DNA from: Shewanella sp.
Lineage (GTDB): Bacteria; Pseudomonadota; Gammaproteobacteria; Enterobacterales; Shewanellaceae
Reading direction: 5' to 3'
Length of the DNA stretch: 54,401 nucleotides
Assembly: GCA_021462625.1 (NCBI GenBank)
Contig: JAJNAU010000005.1
Coordinates: 1 to 54,401 of the forward strand
Shown: positions 32,188-41,745 of the stretch, piece after piece
Layout: every line of letters starts with the position of its first letter
How positions within the stretch are numbered: position 1 is the stretch's first letter
The notes under the pieces: model-generated
Databases searched by the model: none
Told to the model about the DNA's origin: nothing
What the model saw: only the letters and a program-made list of their open reading frames with translations
Made by a program: the position numbers and the translations under genes

Positions 32188-32394
32188 TCACTTGGCTGGG
32201 GTGATGGCGGATGCATGCATCCCCTTAGGGCCTTGTTCCACTTCGAACTGAACAGGCTGGCCAGCTTTTAGCGTTCGGTAGCCTTCCATTTCAATCGTAG
32301 AATAGTGTGCAAAGACATCCTCGCCGCCCTCATCAGGGCAGATAAACCCGAATCCCTTGGCGTTGTTGAACCATTTAACAGTTCCGCTTGCCAT
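32188..32394 (-). CDS. cspD: cold-shock-like protein CspD
   Basis: A 68-residue OB-fold single-strand nucleic-acid binding protein with both RNP motifs, KGFGFI and DVFAHY. CspD in E. coli inhibits replication in stationary phase. I start at ATG 32394 ([17 protein letters not shown]), preceded by GGAAGTGGAAGT, rather than at an upstream in-frame codon. Divergent from clpS, the same arrangement as in E. coli, where CspD level is set by proteolysis. Confidence 0.93.
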   Translation of the reverse strand: MASGTVKWFNNAKGFGFICPDEGGEDVFAHYSTIEMEGYRTLKAGQPVQFEVEQGPKGMHASAITPAK

Positions 32395-32587
32395 ACTTCC
32401 ACTTCCTTCTGTTGTCCACTTCCCAGTAAGATAGTAAAACCTGAAGAGCGACTCCCTAACCATCGCTCTGTGAACAGAATGAAAGCAGCTATTTGAGATG
32501 TCAAGGGATAATTAACGCAAATGCAACATTTGGTTAATTTTAGGTTTTCACATGGTGGCGCTGCATATCAGAGGCTAAAATATACGC

Positions 32588-32896
32588 ATGGGTAAAACAG
32601 GAAATATCGAACAGGTACCGTCCAGGGCAGAAACGGAGTTGATGCCACCTCCAATGTATAAGGTGATACTCAACAACGATGACTATACACCGATGGATTT
32701 TGTCGTTGAGGTGTTACAAATGTTCTTCAATTTGAGCGAACAACAAGCGACAGATATCATGTTGACCATTCATTATCAGGGTAAAGCCGTATGTGGTGTA
32801 TTCCCTTTTGGTATAGCGGAAACCAAAGTGATCCAGGTCAATCAATTTGCAAGGGAAAACCAACATCCGTTACTGTGTTCATTGGAGAAGGCGTGA
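32588..32896 (+). CDS. clpS: ClpS, N-degron adaptor of ClpAP
   Basis: Binds proteins with N-terminal Leu, Phe, Tyr or Trp and hands them to ClpA. 102 residues. The substrate pocket segment [20 protein letters not shown] is complete, including the DDYTPM motif, followed by the [20 protein letters not shown] helix region. clpA starts 31 bp downstream. Confidence 0.96.
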   Translation: MGKTGNIEQVPSRAETELMPPPMYKVILNNDDYTPMDFVVEVLQMFFNLSEQQATDIMLTIHYQGKAVCGVFPFGIAETKVIQVNQFARENQHPLLCSLEKA

Positions 32897-32927
32897 CTTT
32901 GACGCCCAGTACATTTAAGGGGGACCT

Positions 32928-35195
32928 ATGCTAAATAAAGATCTTGAAGTAACCCTGAATCTGGCGTTTCAGCAGGCCAGAGATTTACGTCATGAATATA
33001 TGACAGTAGAGCATTTGTTGTTGGCATTGGTCGACAACCCCGCGGCGCAGGAAGCGCTGATTGCCTGCGGTGCCAATCTCGATAAACTCAGGGATGAGGT
33101 TGCGACATTCATCAACCAAACCACGCCTATTTTACCCGAACTGGAGGATGGCCGGGAAACTCAGCCGACACTTGGGTTTCAACGAGTTCTGCAGCGTGCG
33201 GTATTTCATGTGCAGTCATCCGGCCGTCAGGAAGTGACCGGTGCCAATGTGCTGGTGGCAATCTTCAGCGAGCAGGAATCGCAGGCTGTCTATCTGCTGC
33301 GCCGCAGTGATATTACCCGCCTAGATATCGTGAACTACATTTCCCACGGATTCACCAAGTCGGAAGATGAAGATATGTCGCTTGATCAAGATCGCGATGA
33401 TGAAGAGGTGTCGGAAGCCAATGAAGAGCGCAGCATGTTGTCGCAATTTACTGCCAACCTGAATGATATGGTGTTGCAGGGCTTTATTGATCCACTGATC
33501 GGACGGGACAATGAAATTGAAAGAGCGATCCAGATCCTGTGTCGCCGCCGTAAGAACAATCCGTTGCTGGTAGGTGAGGCTGGTGTCGGAAAAACCGCGA
33601 TTGCAGAAGGTCTGGCATATCGGGTAGTCAACCAGCAGGTTCCTGAAGTCATGGCGCAGACCAAAGTGTACTCTTTGGATATGGGCGCACTGCTTGCCGG
33701 CACCAAATACCGTGGCGATTTTGAAAAGCGTTTGAAAAGCCTGCTCAAGGAGTTGTCGGCAGATGAGCACAGCATTCTGTTCATCGATGAGATACATACC
33801 ATTATTGGTGCAGGTGCGGCGTCCGGCGGCGTGATGGATGCATCCAACCTGTTGAAGCCATTGCTGTCCAGTGGGCGTCTCAGATGTATGGGCTCAACGA
33901 CTTTTCAGGAATATCAGAGCATATTTGAAAAGGACAGGGCACTGGCCAGACGTTTCCAGAAGGTTGACATCAACGAGCCAACCGTAGAGGAGACGACCAA
34001 GATACTGCAGGGGCTCAAAAAGAAATATGAAGAGCATCATGGCGTGCGGTACACCATTGCGGCGCTCTCCAGTGCTGCGTGTCTGTCGGCCAAACATATT
34101 AATGACAGACACTTACCTGATAAGGCTATTGATGTGATTGATGAGGCCGGTGCGCGCATGGCAATGCAGCCGCCCAAAAAACGCAAAAAGACAATTGGGC
34201 AGCAGGAGATTGAATCTATTATTGCCCGTATTGCCCGTATTCCTGAAAAGACGGTTTCCGCCTCGGAAAAAGATACTCTCAAAAATCTGGAGCGTAATCT
34301 CAAGATGGTGGTTTTTGGTCAGGATAAGGCCATTGAAACCCTGAGTGCGGCGATTCGTTTGTCCCGCAGTGGGCTCGGCATTGATAAAAAGCCGGTCGGC
34401 AGTTTTTTGTTTGCCGGTCCAACAGGGGTAGGTAAAACAGAGGTGACTAATCAACTTGCGTCCTGTTTGGGGATGCGGTTGGTGCGCTTTGATATGTCGG
34501 AGTATATGGAAAGCCACACGGTTTCCCGTCTGATTGGTGCACCTCCAGGGTATGTTGGATACGATCAGGGTGGCCTGTTGACGGATGCTGTTATCAAAGA
34601 TCCCCACTGTGTGGTACTGCTTGATGAGATAGAGAAGGCGCACCCGGATGTCTATAACCTGTTGCTGCAGGTGATGGATCACGGCACATTGACGGATAAC
34701 AATGGGCGTAAGGCAGATTTCCGTAATGTGACACTGGTAATGACCACTAATGCCGGTGTGCAGGAAACGGTGCGCAAGTCTATTGGGTTCCAGCAGCAGG
34801 ATCACAGTCAGGACGCTATGGCGGAGATCAATCGGGTGTTCTCACCAGAATTCCGTAACCGTTTGGATTCCATCATTTGGTTCAATCACCTGGATATGAC
34901 GGTGATCGCTAAAGTGGTGGATAAGTTCCTGGTTGAATTGCAGGCACAACTGGATACCAAAGGTGTTACTCTGGAAGTAACAGACGAAGCCAGAACCTTG
35001 TTGGCAGAAAAGGGCTATGACAAGGCGATGGGGGCACGACCAATGGCGAGAGTAGTGACGGATTTGATCAAGCGGCCGTTGGCGGATGAGATCCTGTTTG
35101 GTGCGCTGGAGCGGGGGGGCGTTGCCATTGTGGATGCCAAGGCCGGTGAAATTGTCATAGATAGCCAACCCCTCGCGGTTGAGAGTCAATCCTGA
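32928..35195 (+). CDS. clpA: ClpA, ATPase subunit of ClpAP protease
   Basis: Hexameric unfoldase feeding ClpP. 755 residues: N-domain with two Clp repeats (1-145), acidic linker (EDMSLDQDRDDEEVSEANEE), first AAA module with Walker A GEAGVGKT at 216-223 and FIDEIHTIIG, second module with Walker A GPTGVGKT at 497-504 and VLLDEIEKAHPDV. No ClpB/ClpC-type long middle domain, which marks it as ClpA. Works with clpS upstream and the aminoacyl transferases downstream in the N-degron pathway. Confidence 0.97.
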   Translation: MLNKDLEVTLNLAFQQARDLRHEYMTVEHLLLALVDNPAAQEALIACGANLDKLRDEVATFINQTTPILPELEDGRETQPTLGFQRVLQRAVFHVQSSGRQEVTGANVLVAIFSEQESQAVYLLRRSDITRLDIVNYISHGFTKSEDEDMSLDQDRDDEEVSEANEERSMLSQFTANLNDMVLQGFIDPLIGRDNEIERAIQILCRRRKNNPLLVGEAGVGKTAIAEGLAYRVVNQQVPEVMAQTKVYSLDMGALLAGTKYRGDFEKRLKSLLKELSADEHSILFIDEIHTIIGAGAASGGVMDASNLLKPLLSSGRLRCMGSTTFQEYQSIFEKDRALARRFQKVDINEPTVEETTKILQGLKKKYEEHHGVRYTIAALSSAACLSAKHINDRHLPDKAIDVIDEAGARMAMQPPKKRKKTIGQQEIESIIARIARIPEKTVSASEKDTLKNLERNLKMVVFGQDKAIETLSAAIRLSRSGLGIDKKPVGSFLFAGPTGVGKTEVTNQLASCLGMRLVRFDMSEYMESHTVSRLIGAPPGYVGYDQGGLLTDAVIKDPHCVVLLDEIEKAHPDVYNLLLQVMDHGTLTDNNGRKADFRNVTLVMTTNAGVQETVRKSIGFQQQDHSQDAMAEINRVFSPEFRNRLDSIIWFNHLDMTVIAKVVDKFLVELQAQLDTKGVTLEVTDEARTLLAEKGYDKAMGARPMARVVTDLIKRPLADEILFGALERGGVAIVDAKAGEIVIDSQPLAVESQS

Positions 35196-35212
35196 CAAAA
35201 TAAAGACGAAAT

Positions 35213-35240
35213 AAAAATGGCTGCGAAAGCAGCCATTTTT
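35213..35240. terminator. terminator after clpA
   Basis: Perfect stem AAAAATGGCTGC / GCAGCCATTTTT with loop GAAA, 18 bp after the clpA stop; symmetrical, so it can also act on the minus strand. Confidence 0.93.
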
Positions 35241-35261
35241 TATCCGCACACCAACTAAAAA

Positions 35262-35284
35262 AAACCGGTAAAAACCGGGTTTTT
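35262..35284 (-). terminator. terminator of infA
   Basis: On the minus strand AAACCCGG / CCGGTTTT stem followed by a T-run, 15 bp after the infA stop. Confidence 0.75.
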
Positions 35285-35298
35285 CTAACAGGGTGCTA

Positions 35299-35544
<246 letters not shown>

Positions 35545-35596
35545 CTAAAAACTGCCGTATCATGCCGTAAATCTCGCCTGCTGTAAAGAGTAACGC

Positions 35597-35851
35597 CTTA
35601 GGGTCACCTTTGGCGATTATTTTTGAGCAGTTTGTGTGGTCTTTATGCAAGGCAGAGGCTTTGATGTGTAGTTGAGAAACCGATAACGCAGGAGAAAGGG
35701 GGCACAAATGCTGCCCATAGGGCTGGGCTAAAAGCGTTTTATGCTTTGTTGAGATGTATTTGCTTAAAATGACTATGCGCTGCACACCTCGGAGCGCTTA
35801 AAACGCTTTTCACCAGAACAAAATTTAACCACAAAGGTCAACAGACCCTAG
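35597..35851. mobile_element. MITE copy 4 (about 255 bp), between infA and bpt
   Basis: The right end AAAGGTCAACAGACCCTAG is perfect; the left end is shortened to CTTAGGGTCACCTTT. The interior closely matches copy 5 in the opposite direction (GAGAAACCGATAACGCAGGAG, GCTGCCCATAGGGCTGGGC, GCGTTTTATGCTTTGTTGAG). The right end stops 1 bp before the bpt stop codon. Confidence 0.9.
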
Positions 35852-35852
35852 C

Positions 35853-36554
35853 TCAGCAGCCATACTGCCAACCCTGCTCGGTTAACAATTGATAGGGTTG
35901 ATAGCGTCTTTTGTAACACATTTTTATGTTTTCATCGATTTGATATCCCAAGTAGAGATATTGCTTACCCATTAATTTGGTCAGTTGGCACTGCAGCAGT
36001 ACCATCAGGTTGCCTAGGGAGCGTTTTTCCTCATCAGGATCAAAATAGGTATAGATAGCAGACAAGCTATTGGGTAAGACATCTGTTACCGCAACGGCGA
36101 TTAATCTACTGTCTCGATACAATTCGATATAGTGAGATTGCATCCAGTTGCACGTCAAAAACTGGGTAAATTGCTTGGGAGATGCCGGATACATAGGGCC
36201 ATCAAAATGCCTCAGCTGTATGTATTTTTCATAAAGCGGGTAGTGTGAATCAGTCATGGTTTGGCTGATTTTCCAAATCAAATCTTTGTTTCGTGACAAG
36301 GTCCTTTTCTGACTACGGGTTAGCTTAAGTTCATTGACCGGAACCCGAATCGGAATGCAGGCATTGCAGGCTGGGCAGCGTGGCTTGTATATGGCATCTC
36401 CACTTCGCCGAAACCCCAGCGCCATCAGGCGCTCGAACAACACCTCATCAACAACCTCTTGAATGATGAGTAACTGTTCCTGCTGTCCTGACAGATAATT
36501 GCACGGGTAGGGCTGGCTGAGACCAATGGTCACCTGGGTTTTAGTTGAGCTCAA
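35853..36554 (-). CDS. bpt: aspartate/glutamate leucyltransferase
   Basis: Transfers leucine from Leu-tRNA to N-terminal Asp or Glu, making them substrates for ClpS-ClpAP. About 233 residues. The N-terminal cysteine cluster [15 protein letters not shown] and the GNAT-like ending [19 protein letters not shown] are as in the family. I start at TTG 36554 ([20 protein letters not shown]), preceded by GAGG, rather than at a codon 45 bp upstream. This makes it overlap the aat stop by 14 bp and implies coupled translation. MITE copy 4 abuts the stop codon. Confidence 0.93.
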   Translation of the reverse strand: MSSTKTQVTIGLSQPYPCNYLSGQQEQLLIIQEVVDEVLFERLMALGFRRSGDAIYKPRCPACNACIPIRVPVNELKLTRSQKRTLSRNKDLIWKISQTMTDSHYPLYEKYIQLRHFDGPMYPASPKQFTQFLTCNWMQSHYIELYRDSRLIAVAVTDVLPNSLSAIYTYFDPDEEKRSLGNLMVLLQCQLTKLMGKQYLYLGYQIDENIKMCYKRRYQPYQLLTEQGWQYGC

Positions 36555-37254
36555 GAAATACCTCGCGGCGGTGCCAGCATTCCGGGTTGACGGCGCCATC
36601 TCTGAATTGGTGAAGTAAAGCCAAAAACTCTTTTCTCATCAGTGCTCTGGCCCCAATAGACTGCAAGTGTGGATTCATGACCTGGGCGTCAATCAGTCGA
36701 AAATGTTGAGCTTGCAAATACTGACAGAGCATGGCCATAGCTGCCTTCGATGCATTGGTTTGACGATGAAACATCGACTCGCCACAAAATACCTGCCCGA
36801 CAGCGACCCCATAAAGGCCACCAACTAGTTCCTCTCCATTCCAGACCTCCAAGGAGTGAGCCCGCCCCTGGAGATGCATGGCAAGATAGGCCTGTTGTAC
36901 ATACGGGGTAATCCAGGTGCCCTGTTGCTTGGCTCTTGGTGCGGCACATTCACGGATGACCTCAGAAAACGCTTGATTGATACTGAAGCGCCAGGACATG
37001 CGTTTGATAAATTTGAGTAAACTGTGACTGATATGCATATTTCCCGGCACAAACACGGCTCTGGGATCCGGTGACCACCAAAGTATGGGGTCATCTTCAT
37101 TAAACCAGGGAAAGATACCCTGATAATAGGCCTGACTCAGACGCGCAACACTGAGGTCGCCACCTATGGCAAGTAATCCATTAGGCTCTGTGAGTGCAAG
37201 CTCAGGAGGGGGAAACTGAGCTTGACCGGAATCCAGGAAAGACAGGGAGTTCAC
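36541..37254 (-). CDS. aat: leucyl/phenylalanyl-tRNA-protein transferase
   Basis: Adds Leu or Phe to proteins starting with Arg or Lys. 237 residues with the family blocks [60 protein letters not shown] and [17 protein letters not shown]. It forms an operon with bpt; together with clpS and clpA on the other strand all the parts of the bacterial N-degron route except clpP are within 5 kb. Confidence 0.96.
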   Translation of the reverse strand: MNSLSFLDSGQAQFPPPELALTEPNGLLAIGGDLSVARLSQAYYQGIFPWFNEDDPILWWSPDPRAVFVPGNMHISHSLLKFIKRMSWRFSINQAFSEVIRECAAPRAKQQGTWITPYVQQAYLAMHLQGRAHSLEVWNGEELVGGLYGVAVGQVFCGESMFHRQTNASKAAMAMLCQYLQAQHFRLIDAQVMNPHLQSIGARALMRKEFLALLHQFRDGAVNPECWHRREVFLELN

Positions 37255-37308
37255 TATTGGGTATGCTCTTGTTATAAGGCCTAACTATAAATTAGCGGAT
37301 ATTCTGCC

Positions 37309-37773
37309 ATGTTGAAACCCAACCCTGTGTTTTTAATGCTGTTCATCTTCATAGTCAGCCCGGTGTTTGGCGCTTATGAGCGCAATGTCGCCATGCCTGT
37401 CGAGAACGTAGTTTATGGTCAGGTAAAGTCCGTCCGGCAGGTGACTGAAGAGCAGTTAATCGAAGACAAATCCCGGGGATGGCGTACTTTTGGTGGAGCC
37501 CTGCTTGGTGGTGTTATCGGCCATCAGTTTGGTGGCGGTTCAGGTAACGATGTCGCCACTGTGCTTGGCAGTTTACTGGGGGCGGCGGTTGCTGCAAATC
37601 AGGGCGGTGATGTACTGGTGACGCAACATTTGGTTGAGCTGTTAATTCTGGATGAGCAGGGGCAGCGACTAATGGTGTTGCAGGAGACCGATCCTGCAGT
37701 TCGCTTTCAGGTGGGTGATGAGGTCAGACTGGTTTATTTTACCGGGTATGTAAGAGTGGATCCGGCGCTGTAA
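37309..37773 (+). CDS. glycine-zipper envelope protein (17-kDa antigen-like)
   Basis: 154 residues with an N-terminal signal peptide (FLMLFIFIVSPVFGA) that lacks a lipobox cysteine, so probably cleaved by signal peptidase I. The centre is a glycine-zipper hairpin (GGALLGGVIGHQFGGGSGND, VLGSLLGAAVAANQ) as in SlyB and Rickettsia 17-kDa antigen proteins, with a beta-rich C-terminal part (VRFQVGDEVRLVYFTGYVRV). Likely in the outer membrane or periplasm. Function of this family is not well defined. It lies 54 bp from aat, divergent. Confidence 0.75.
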   Translation: MLKPNPVFLMLFIFIVSPVFGAYERNVAMPVENVVYGQVKSVRQVTEEQLIEDKSRGWRTFGGALLGGVIGHQFGGGSGNDVATVLGSLLGAAVAANQGGDVLVTQHLVELLILDEQGQRLMVLQETDPAVRFQVGDEVRLVYFTGYVRVDPAL

Positions 37774-37860
37774 TTCCACCACATAAATTTGCATTTGTAA
37801 TTGGGGCTGAGATGGACATTCAAGTACACTCTGGCGAGGACAAACACAGGGTTTAATGTG

Positions 37861-38613
37861 ATGAAGAGAGCTGATTTAATTGCCTATCTGGCTGACTTTC
37901 TGCAAGTCGACAAATTCCGGGATTATGCCCCCAATGGTTTACAGGTTGAGGGTTGCGAAGAGATCTCTCGTATAGTGACCGGGGTGACGGCTTGCCAGCC
38001 GTTGATTGATGCCGCAGCCAACAGGGGCGCTGATGCTCTGTTGGTGCATCATGGCTTCTTCTGGAAAAATGAGCCGCCTCAACTTGTTGGTATGAAACAA
38101 CAAAGAGTTAAAGCACTGTTGGCTAACGACATCAATTTATTGGGATACCACCTGCCTTTGGATGGGCACCCCGTTGTCGGCAATAATGCGACCCTGGGTC
38201 GTAAACTGGCCATTGAAAATGCGATGCCCATTGAAGATGTTGCCCAGGGCTTGATCTGGCAGGGAAATCTGGAGCAGGCAATAACAGCCGCTGAGTTTGG
38301 AAAGCAAATTGGTGCGGCACTGAGCAGGGAGCCTTTGCATCTCGGTAATCCAGAGCGATTAATCCAGCGAGTTGCATGGTGCAGTGGCGGAGCTCAGGAT
38401 TACCTGGATATTGCCGTGCAGTATGGTGTGGATGCTTTCATTTCGGGTGAAGTGTCCGAGCGCACCTTCCATGCGGCCACAGAGCAAGGCATAGAATATT
38501 TTTGTGCGGGACACCACGCGACAGAGAGTTTTGGCATTCAGGCACTGGGTGAGCATCTGACAGAGAAATTCGGATTAGAGCACGAATTTATCGATATCCA
38601 TAATCCGGTGTAA
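37861..38613 (+). CDS. NIF3/YbgI-like metal-binding protein
   Basis: A 250-residue member of the NIF3 (DUF34) family, hexameric metal-binding proteins annotated as GTP cyclohydrolase 1 type 2 homologues though their true role is unclear. Metal ligands: LLVHHGFFW, GYHLPLDGHP with the fixed D, and CAGHHATESFGIQALGEHL. I start at ATG 37861 (MKRADLIAYLADFLQVDKFRDYAPNGLQVEG would begin there), preceded by GTG; the frame upstream is not conserved-looking. Intact. Confidence 0.92.
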   Translation: MKRADLIAYLADFLQVDKFRDYAPNGLQVEGCEEISRIVTGVTACQPLIDAAANRGADALLVHHGFFWKNEPPQLVGMKQQRVKALLANDINLLGYHLPLDGHPVVGNNATLGRKLAIENAMPIEDVAQGLIWQGNLEQAITAAEFGKQIGAALSREPLHLGNPERLIQRVAWCSGGAQDYLDIAVQYGVDAFISGEVSERTFHAATEQGIEYFCAGHHATESFGIQALGEHLTEKFGLEHEFIDIHNPV

Positions 38614-38805
38614 CCCTTACTGAGTGGTAGTCCATTTCATAATGATAGGTTAAAAGCTGCGATAACTTTTGTCAGCCAGCGGGGATAGTGCGCTTACGCT
38701 TTCTACAGGAGGGATGGCCAGAGTGATATCAGCTGTCTGCCCCCTTGACCGGATGACCCAGAGCATCAGTAAGCGCGAATAGATAGACCTTCTTCTAATA
38801 GCGGC

Positions 38806-40314
38806 TCACTCCTCTGGACGATAGCAACTGGGATCCCGTGGGCAAACCGCGCCTCGGGAGCAAATCAGTCTGGCATCCGTGTCTATGCCCCGCTCAATCC
38901 AGTTAATATTGAGGATGCGGGCAACGGTTTGCAGCCGTTTGCGGATAGATTGAGGTATCGGCGTTGAGCCGCCATGGCTGACACAAACGTTTTTCAGATC
39001 TTCTGCTAGCTCCAAGGCATTGCCCTTCTGGGCGTCAATCGCCGGATTCAAGTCAATGCCAGCGCACAGTACATGTGGATTGTCGGCCAAGTCTATGACC
39101 CGTAACGATTTACAGCAGTAAATTCTGGATTCGCCGTTAACATTCAAAATAGAGATCTGTGCCGAAGAGCCTGAGTCGGCGGCGTTTATCATTCTGAAAA
39201 CGGCCCAGTGCTGGCAAGGGTCTTTTACCTGACGCATGTTGCCCCAGGGCAAAGGTATGCCATTGCCACGGTAAACGGCTTTGAGTTTTCCCGGTGCATA
39301 GGCATCGAAGTAATGCCAGTGAGGGTACGGAGAGACGACAGTCATCCTGCGCATGGCGACAGAAGGTGACACATCGATTTTTTTATGGACACTGATCTCA
39401 TAGCCATGTTGATCCAGCAATTGTCTGTAAGGCACTTTGGGACAGAGCAAGGCACCGGCAAAAAAGCTGGCTTCAAAGTCACGCCAGGCATGCAGAATGT
39501 CCTGAGGATTAGGGGTTGTCAGCAGGCTGTCTGCATCCTGCTCAATTCTGGTGCGCCCGGCGATCAATGGGCTGCGGCTGGCATCGACACTGTGCAGCAC
39601 ACTGTGACCCAGATGTACCGCCAAATCATATTTCAAGCGGGTCGTCTGTCTTTTGAGAGCCTTATTGAGGAAAATTGTACCGGGCGCTTCGAAATAGGAT
39701 GTCGTCAGGCGACCGGAGCAACTGCCCATATCATCCATTATCTGGCTGACAGGCTCATCAAACCATTTGATTTTTACCCCCTGTCTTTTCAGTAAGGCGG
39801 TTAGATCGTTTACAGTCAAACCCAGTTGTTTGTTGCCAATCTCTTCTGCGACCCGCTCCAAATCAGGGAAGTGGTTCTGGTGATGCTCCTGATGAGCACG
39901 GATCAGCAGATGGGCAAATTGACGCCCGCTTATCCCGGTCTGCGACAGCATTTCAGGAATGGCGATTTGCAGAATGTCCTGTGAGAACAGGAATCCTGGC
40001 TCCAGCGCCATCCCACTTATCCCGCCCCGCCGCCCTTTATTCGGGGTAATGGCGTCCTGCTCGGGCATCTCATCCAGAAACCAGCCAATGTCCTTCTGAA
40101 ATACGGTGGCAATGACCTCCAGCATTTGTTGACTGGGTACCCGTTTACCCCGCTCAATCATGGACAGATAAGAGACTGACGGTGCTACTCCCGAGTTGAT
40201 CCTGATACAGCGTGCGGACAAATCTTCCATGGTTAAATGGTTACGTTTCCGCAGGTTACGTATTTTTGTGCCAAGAAAATGAGACTTCCTGCCAAGGCTC
40301 TGTTCACTGCGCAT
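38806..40314 (-). CDS. XRE-family regulator with DUF3612, RamB-like architecture
   Basis: About 502 residues. The N-terminal XRE helix-turn-helix is clear (LGTKIRNLRKRNHLTMEDLS, SVSYLSMIERGKRVPSQQML). The middle has YDLAVHLGHSVLHS, which resembles the HExxH helix of ImmA/IrrE-type domains but without the glutamate, so no protease activity is expected. The C-terminus ends in a cysteine cluster CSRGAVCPRDPSC like that of the short-chain fatty acyl regulators RamB/PrpC-type. RamB controls glyoxylate-cycle and acs genes in Corynebacterium. Here the neighbour is a clasp-domain protein of malate synthase G type, which fits such a role, by inference. I chose ATG 40314; a GTG at 40329 is also possible. 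Confidence 0.8.
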   Translation of the reverse strand: MRSEQSLGRKSHFLGTKIRNLRKRNHLTMEDLSARCIRINSGVAPSVSYLSMIERGKRVPSQQMLEVIATVFQKDIGWFLDEMPEQDAITPNKGRRGGISGMALEPGFLFSQDILQIAIPEMLSQTGISGRQFAHLLIRAHQEHHQNHFPDLERVAEEIGNKQLGLTVNDLTALLKRQGVKIKWFDEPVSQIMDDMGSCSGRLTTSYFEAPGTIFLNKALKRQTTRLKYDLAVHLGHSVLHSVDASRSPLIAGRTRIEQDADSLLTTPNPQDILHAWRDFEASFFAGALLCPKVPYRQLLDQHGYEISVHKKIDVSPSVAMRRMTVVSPYPHWHYFDAYAPGKLKAVYRGNGIPLPWGNMRQVKDPCQHWAVFRMINAADSGSSAQISILNVNGESRIYCCKSLRVIDLADNPHVLCAGIDLNPAIDAQKGNALELAEDLKNVCVSHGGSTPIPQSIRKRLQTVARILNINWIERGIDTDARLICSRGAVCPRDPSCYRPEE

Positions 40315-40317
40315 ATT

Positions 40318-40351
40318 TGTAAAATTCACACTGTAAAATTTTTATTGTGAA
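40318..40351. promoter_or_regulatory. repeat-rich operator-like region before the DUF3612 regulator
   Basis: TGTAAAATT is present twice (40318-40326 and 40332-40340), and TTCACA (40325-40330) pairs as an inverted repeat with TGTGAA (40346-40351). It lies just upstream of the regulator start, in the 154-bp divergent gap with the clasp-domain gene. Suggests autoregulation of both genes; no named consensus matches. Confidence 0.45.
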
Positions 40352-40468
40352 ATTGTATAGAAAAATTCGCTAGTCTACAAATTAAGCAGTTGGTGAACAG
40401 CACCCACTGTGGCAGGGCAAAACGCTGAAAGGCAACAGTGATTAAAGTAGTGCAGTGAGGAAAACACC

Positions 40469-40972
40469 ATGAATATGACCATGATGCAACAGGATGAGTG
40501 CCAAACTCAAATTAGCCGGCCGATAGGTGATAATAACCATTCGACAGAAATGCTGGACAGCGCCCGTCGCTTTCTCGATGAACATTGCCCACTGGAGCAG
40601 GGTTATCATCAGGATGTGACCAGCTATGTGGTTTACTATCAGCATCTGCTGGCGTTTTTTGCTGATGGCAGCCAAAGCGGCTTGAAGACCCCTTCTCAAT
40701 TTGTTGCGCTGTCCGGTCACAAGGATGAACCTTCTGCGCTGGTACTCAAGGTGGGCGAGGTGCATATCGAGATCAGCTTTGACAGAACTGACCGCAATCC
40801 TAATGCTGCGCACATTGAAGATATTCAGGTAGAAACCAGCCTGACCCAATCAATTACCCGCCGAATTTGGCTGAGTCTTTTGCATGGCGCGCGCAGCGCC
40901 GACATGCTCGGCAAGCGGGCGTTTACGGCGAAAGACGGGCAGGTATACCGTTTGGAAACCAGCATGGGTTGA
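40469..40972 (+). CDS. orphan protein resembling the clasp domain of malate synthase G
   Basis: 167 residues with no catalytic domain. ARRFLDEHCPLEQGYHQDVT, ADGSQSGLKTPSQFVALSG, PSALVLKVGEVHIEISFDR and IEDIQVETS follow, in order, the segment of malate synthase G (GlcB) that carries ALEF(L/I)D...PLASGSH-DVT, LADG...GLKDPAQF, PTA(V/I)LLKHNGLHIEI-ID and VKDLVLESA. The stretch of GlcB that contains MDCEDSVAAVDAEDK is deleted, after which RRIWLSLLHG resembles YRNWLGLMKG. All GlcB active-site residues are absent. Start ATG 40469 with AGGA 8 bp upstream. Role unknown; divergent from the DUF3612 regulator, so perhaps a regulatory partner or stand-alone ligand domain. Confidence 0.7.
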   Translation: MNMTMMQQDECQTQISRPIGDNNHSTEMLDSARRFLDEHCPLEQGYHQDVTSYVVYYQHLLAFFADGSQSGLKTPSQFVALSGHKDEPSALVLKVGEVHIEISFDRTDRNPNAAHIEDIQVETSLTQSITRRIWLSLLHGARSADMLGKRAFTAKDGQVYRLETSMG

Positions 40973-41001
40973 CGATTGCAGCCATTCACTGCTGATCACA
41001 C

Positions 41002-41030
41002 CAAAGGCGCCTGAGCGCCTTTGATCTTTA
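41002..41030 (+). terminator. terminator of the clasp-domain gene
   Basis: Perfect stem CAAAGGCGC / GCGCCTTTG with loop CTGA followed by T-rich ATCTTTATT, 29 bp after the stop. Confidence 0.8.
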
Positions 41031-41637
41031 TTGCTTGGGCTATTGATCTCAAGCTTTGCAAGGCCGTTACATCACGACATTTTTTTGTGTGAAGCGCACC
41101 GAAATTGTTCATCCATACAATGACAGATAACAGTGTGATTAAAAACTAGGTGATTGTTGGGCTGAATGGATTTGATGACCGGGAGTAAAAAAGCAGGAGG
41201 GCAATGCCGAGATCGGTAAATATATCTGGATCAGGGTGGATATCAGCACCTTCCTAAGCATGATGCCGAGTGATGGGCATTATGTCTGAAATGCATATTC
41301 TGCCCGGGCATAGACTAGGGGTAGTCGATGTGGATAGTTGATGCTTAGTCATCATGTAGTTGGCATATAGATATTGCTTTCGTGCAGGTTATGCACAGAG
41401 ACTTTATCATCAGCGCAAGCTTCTACAAGCTTCTAAAATGAGGGTGAAGGCTGATGGTTTATTTCGGTAAATTTGTGTTGTAATAATTCAACCCTTTGAC
41501 TGCTTGGAACTTGCAGGTGTACGCGATACTGTATCCCTTTCCGGTGGTGAATTTGCCTACCCTGGGTAAAACTGGTCGCGTCAGTGCGTGCTGGAGTTTC
41601 CGCCGGGTGAGTACGCAAACAACAATAATAATAAAGA
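41031..41637. other. 600-bp stretch with no recognisable gene
   Basis: Frames on both strands are short and show no family. Small features: the direct repeat AAGCTTCT (41419-41436 region) and AT-rich sequence near 41100-41150. It may be the remains of a lost gene between the clasp-domain gene and metG, but nothing can be read from it. Confidence 0.4.
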
Positions 41638-41668
41638 GTGGCCCCATGACAAATTATCATGGGGCCAC
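41638..41668. repeat. perfect 12-bp hairpin of unknown role
   Basis: GTGGCCCCATGA and TCATGGGGCCAC are exact complements around the loop CAAATTA. On the plus strand TTCATTT follows, a weak T-run. It could be a terminator of a lost gene or an mRNA stability element; no intact gene lies directly upstream on either strand. Confidence 0.8.
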
Positions 41669-41745
41669 TTCATTTCAGCGATTGTTCAGACTCGGCGTTG
41701 GCTGGCTGGTACAGGCTTATTGGGATAAATATCACCTGCAATAAA

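Noticed and set aside
38714-38785. Short frame after AGGAGGG, 23 codons
   Set aside because: The spacing from the ribosome site to ATG is only 0-1 base and the peptide has no recognisable feature.
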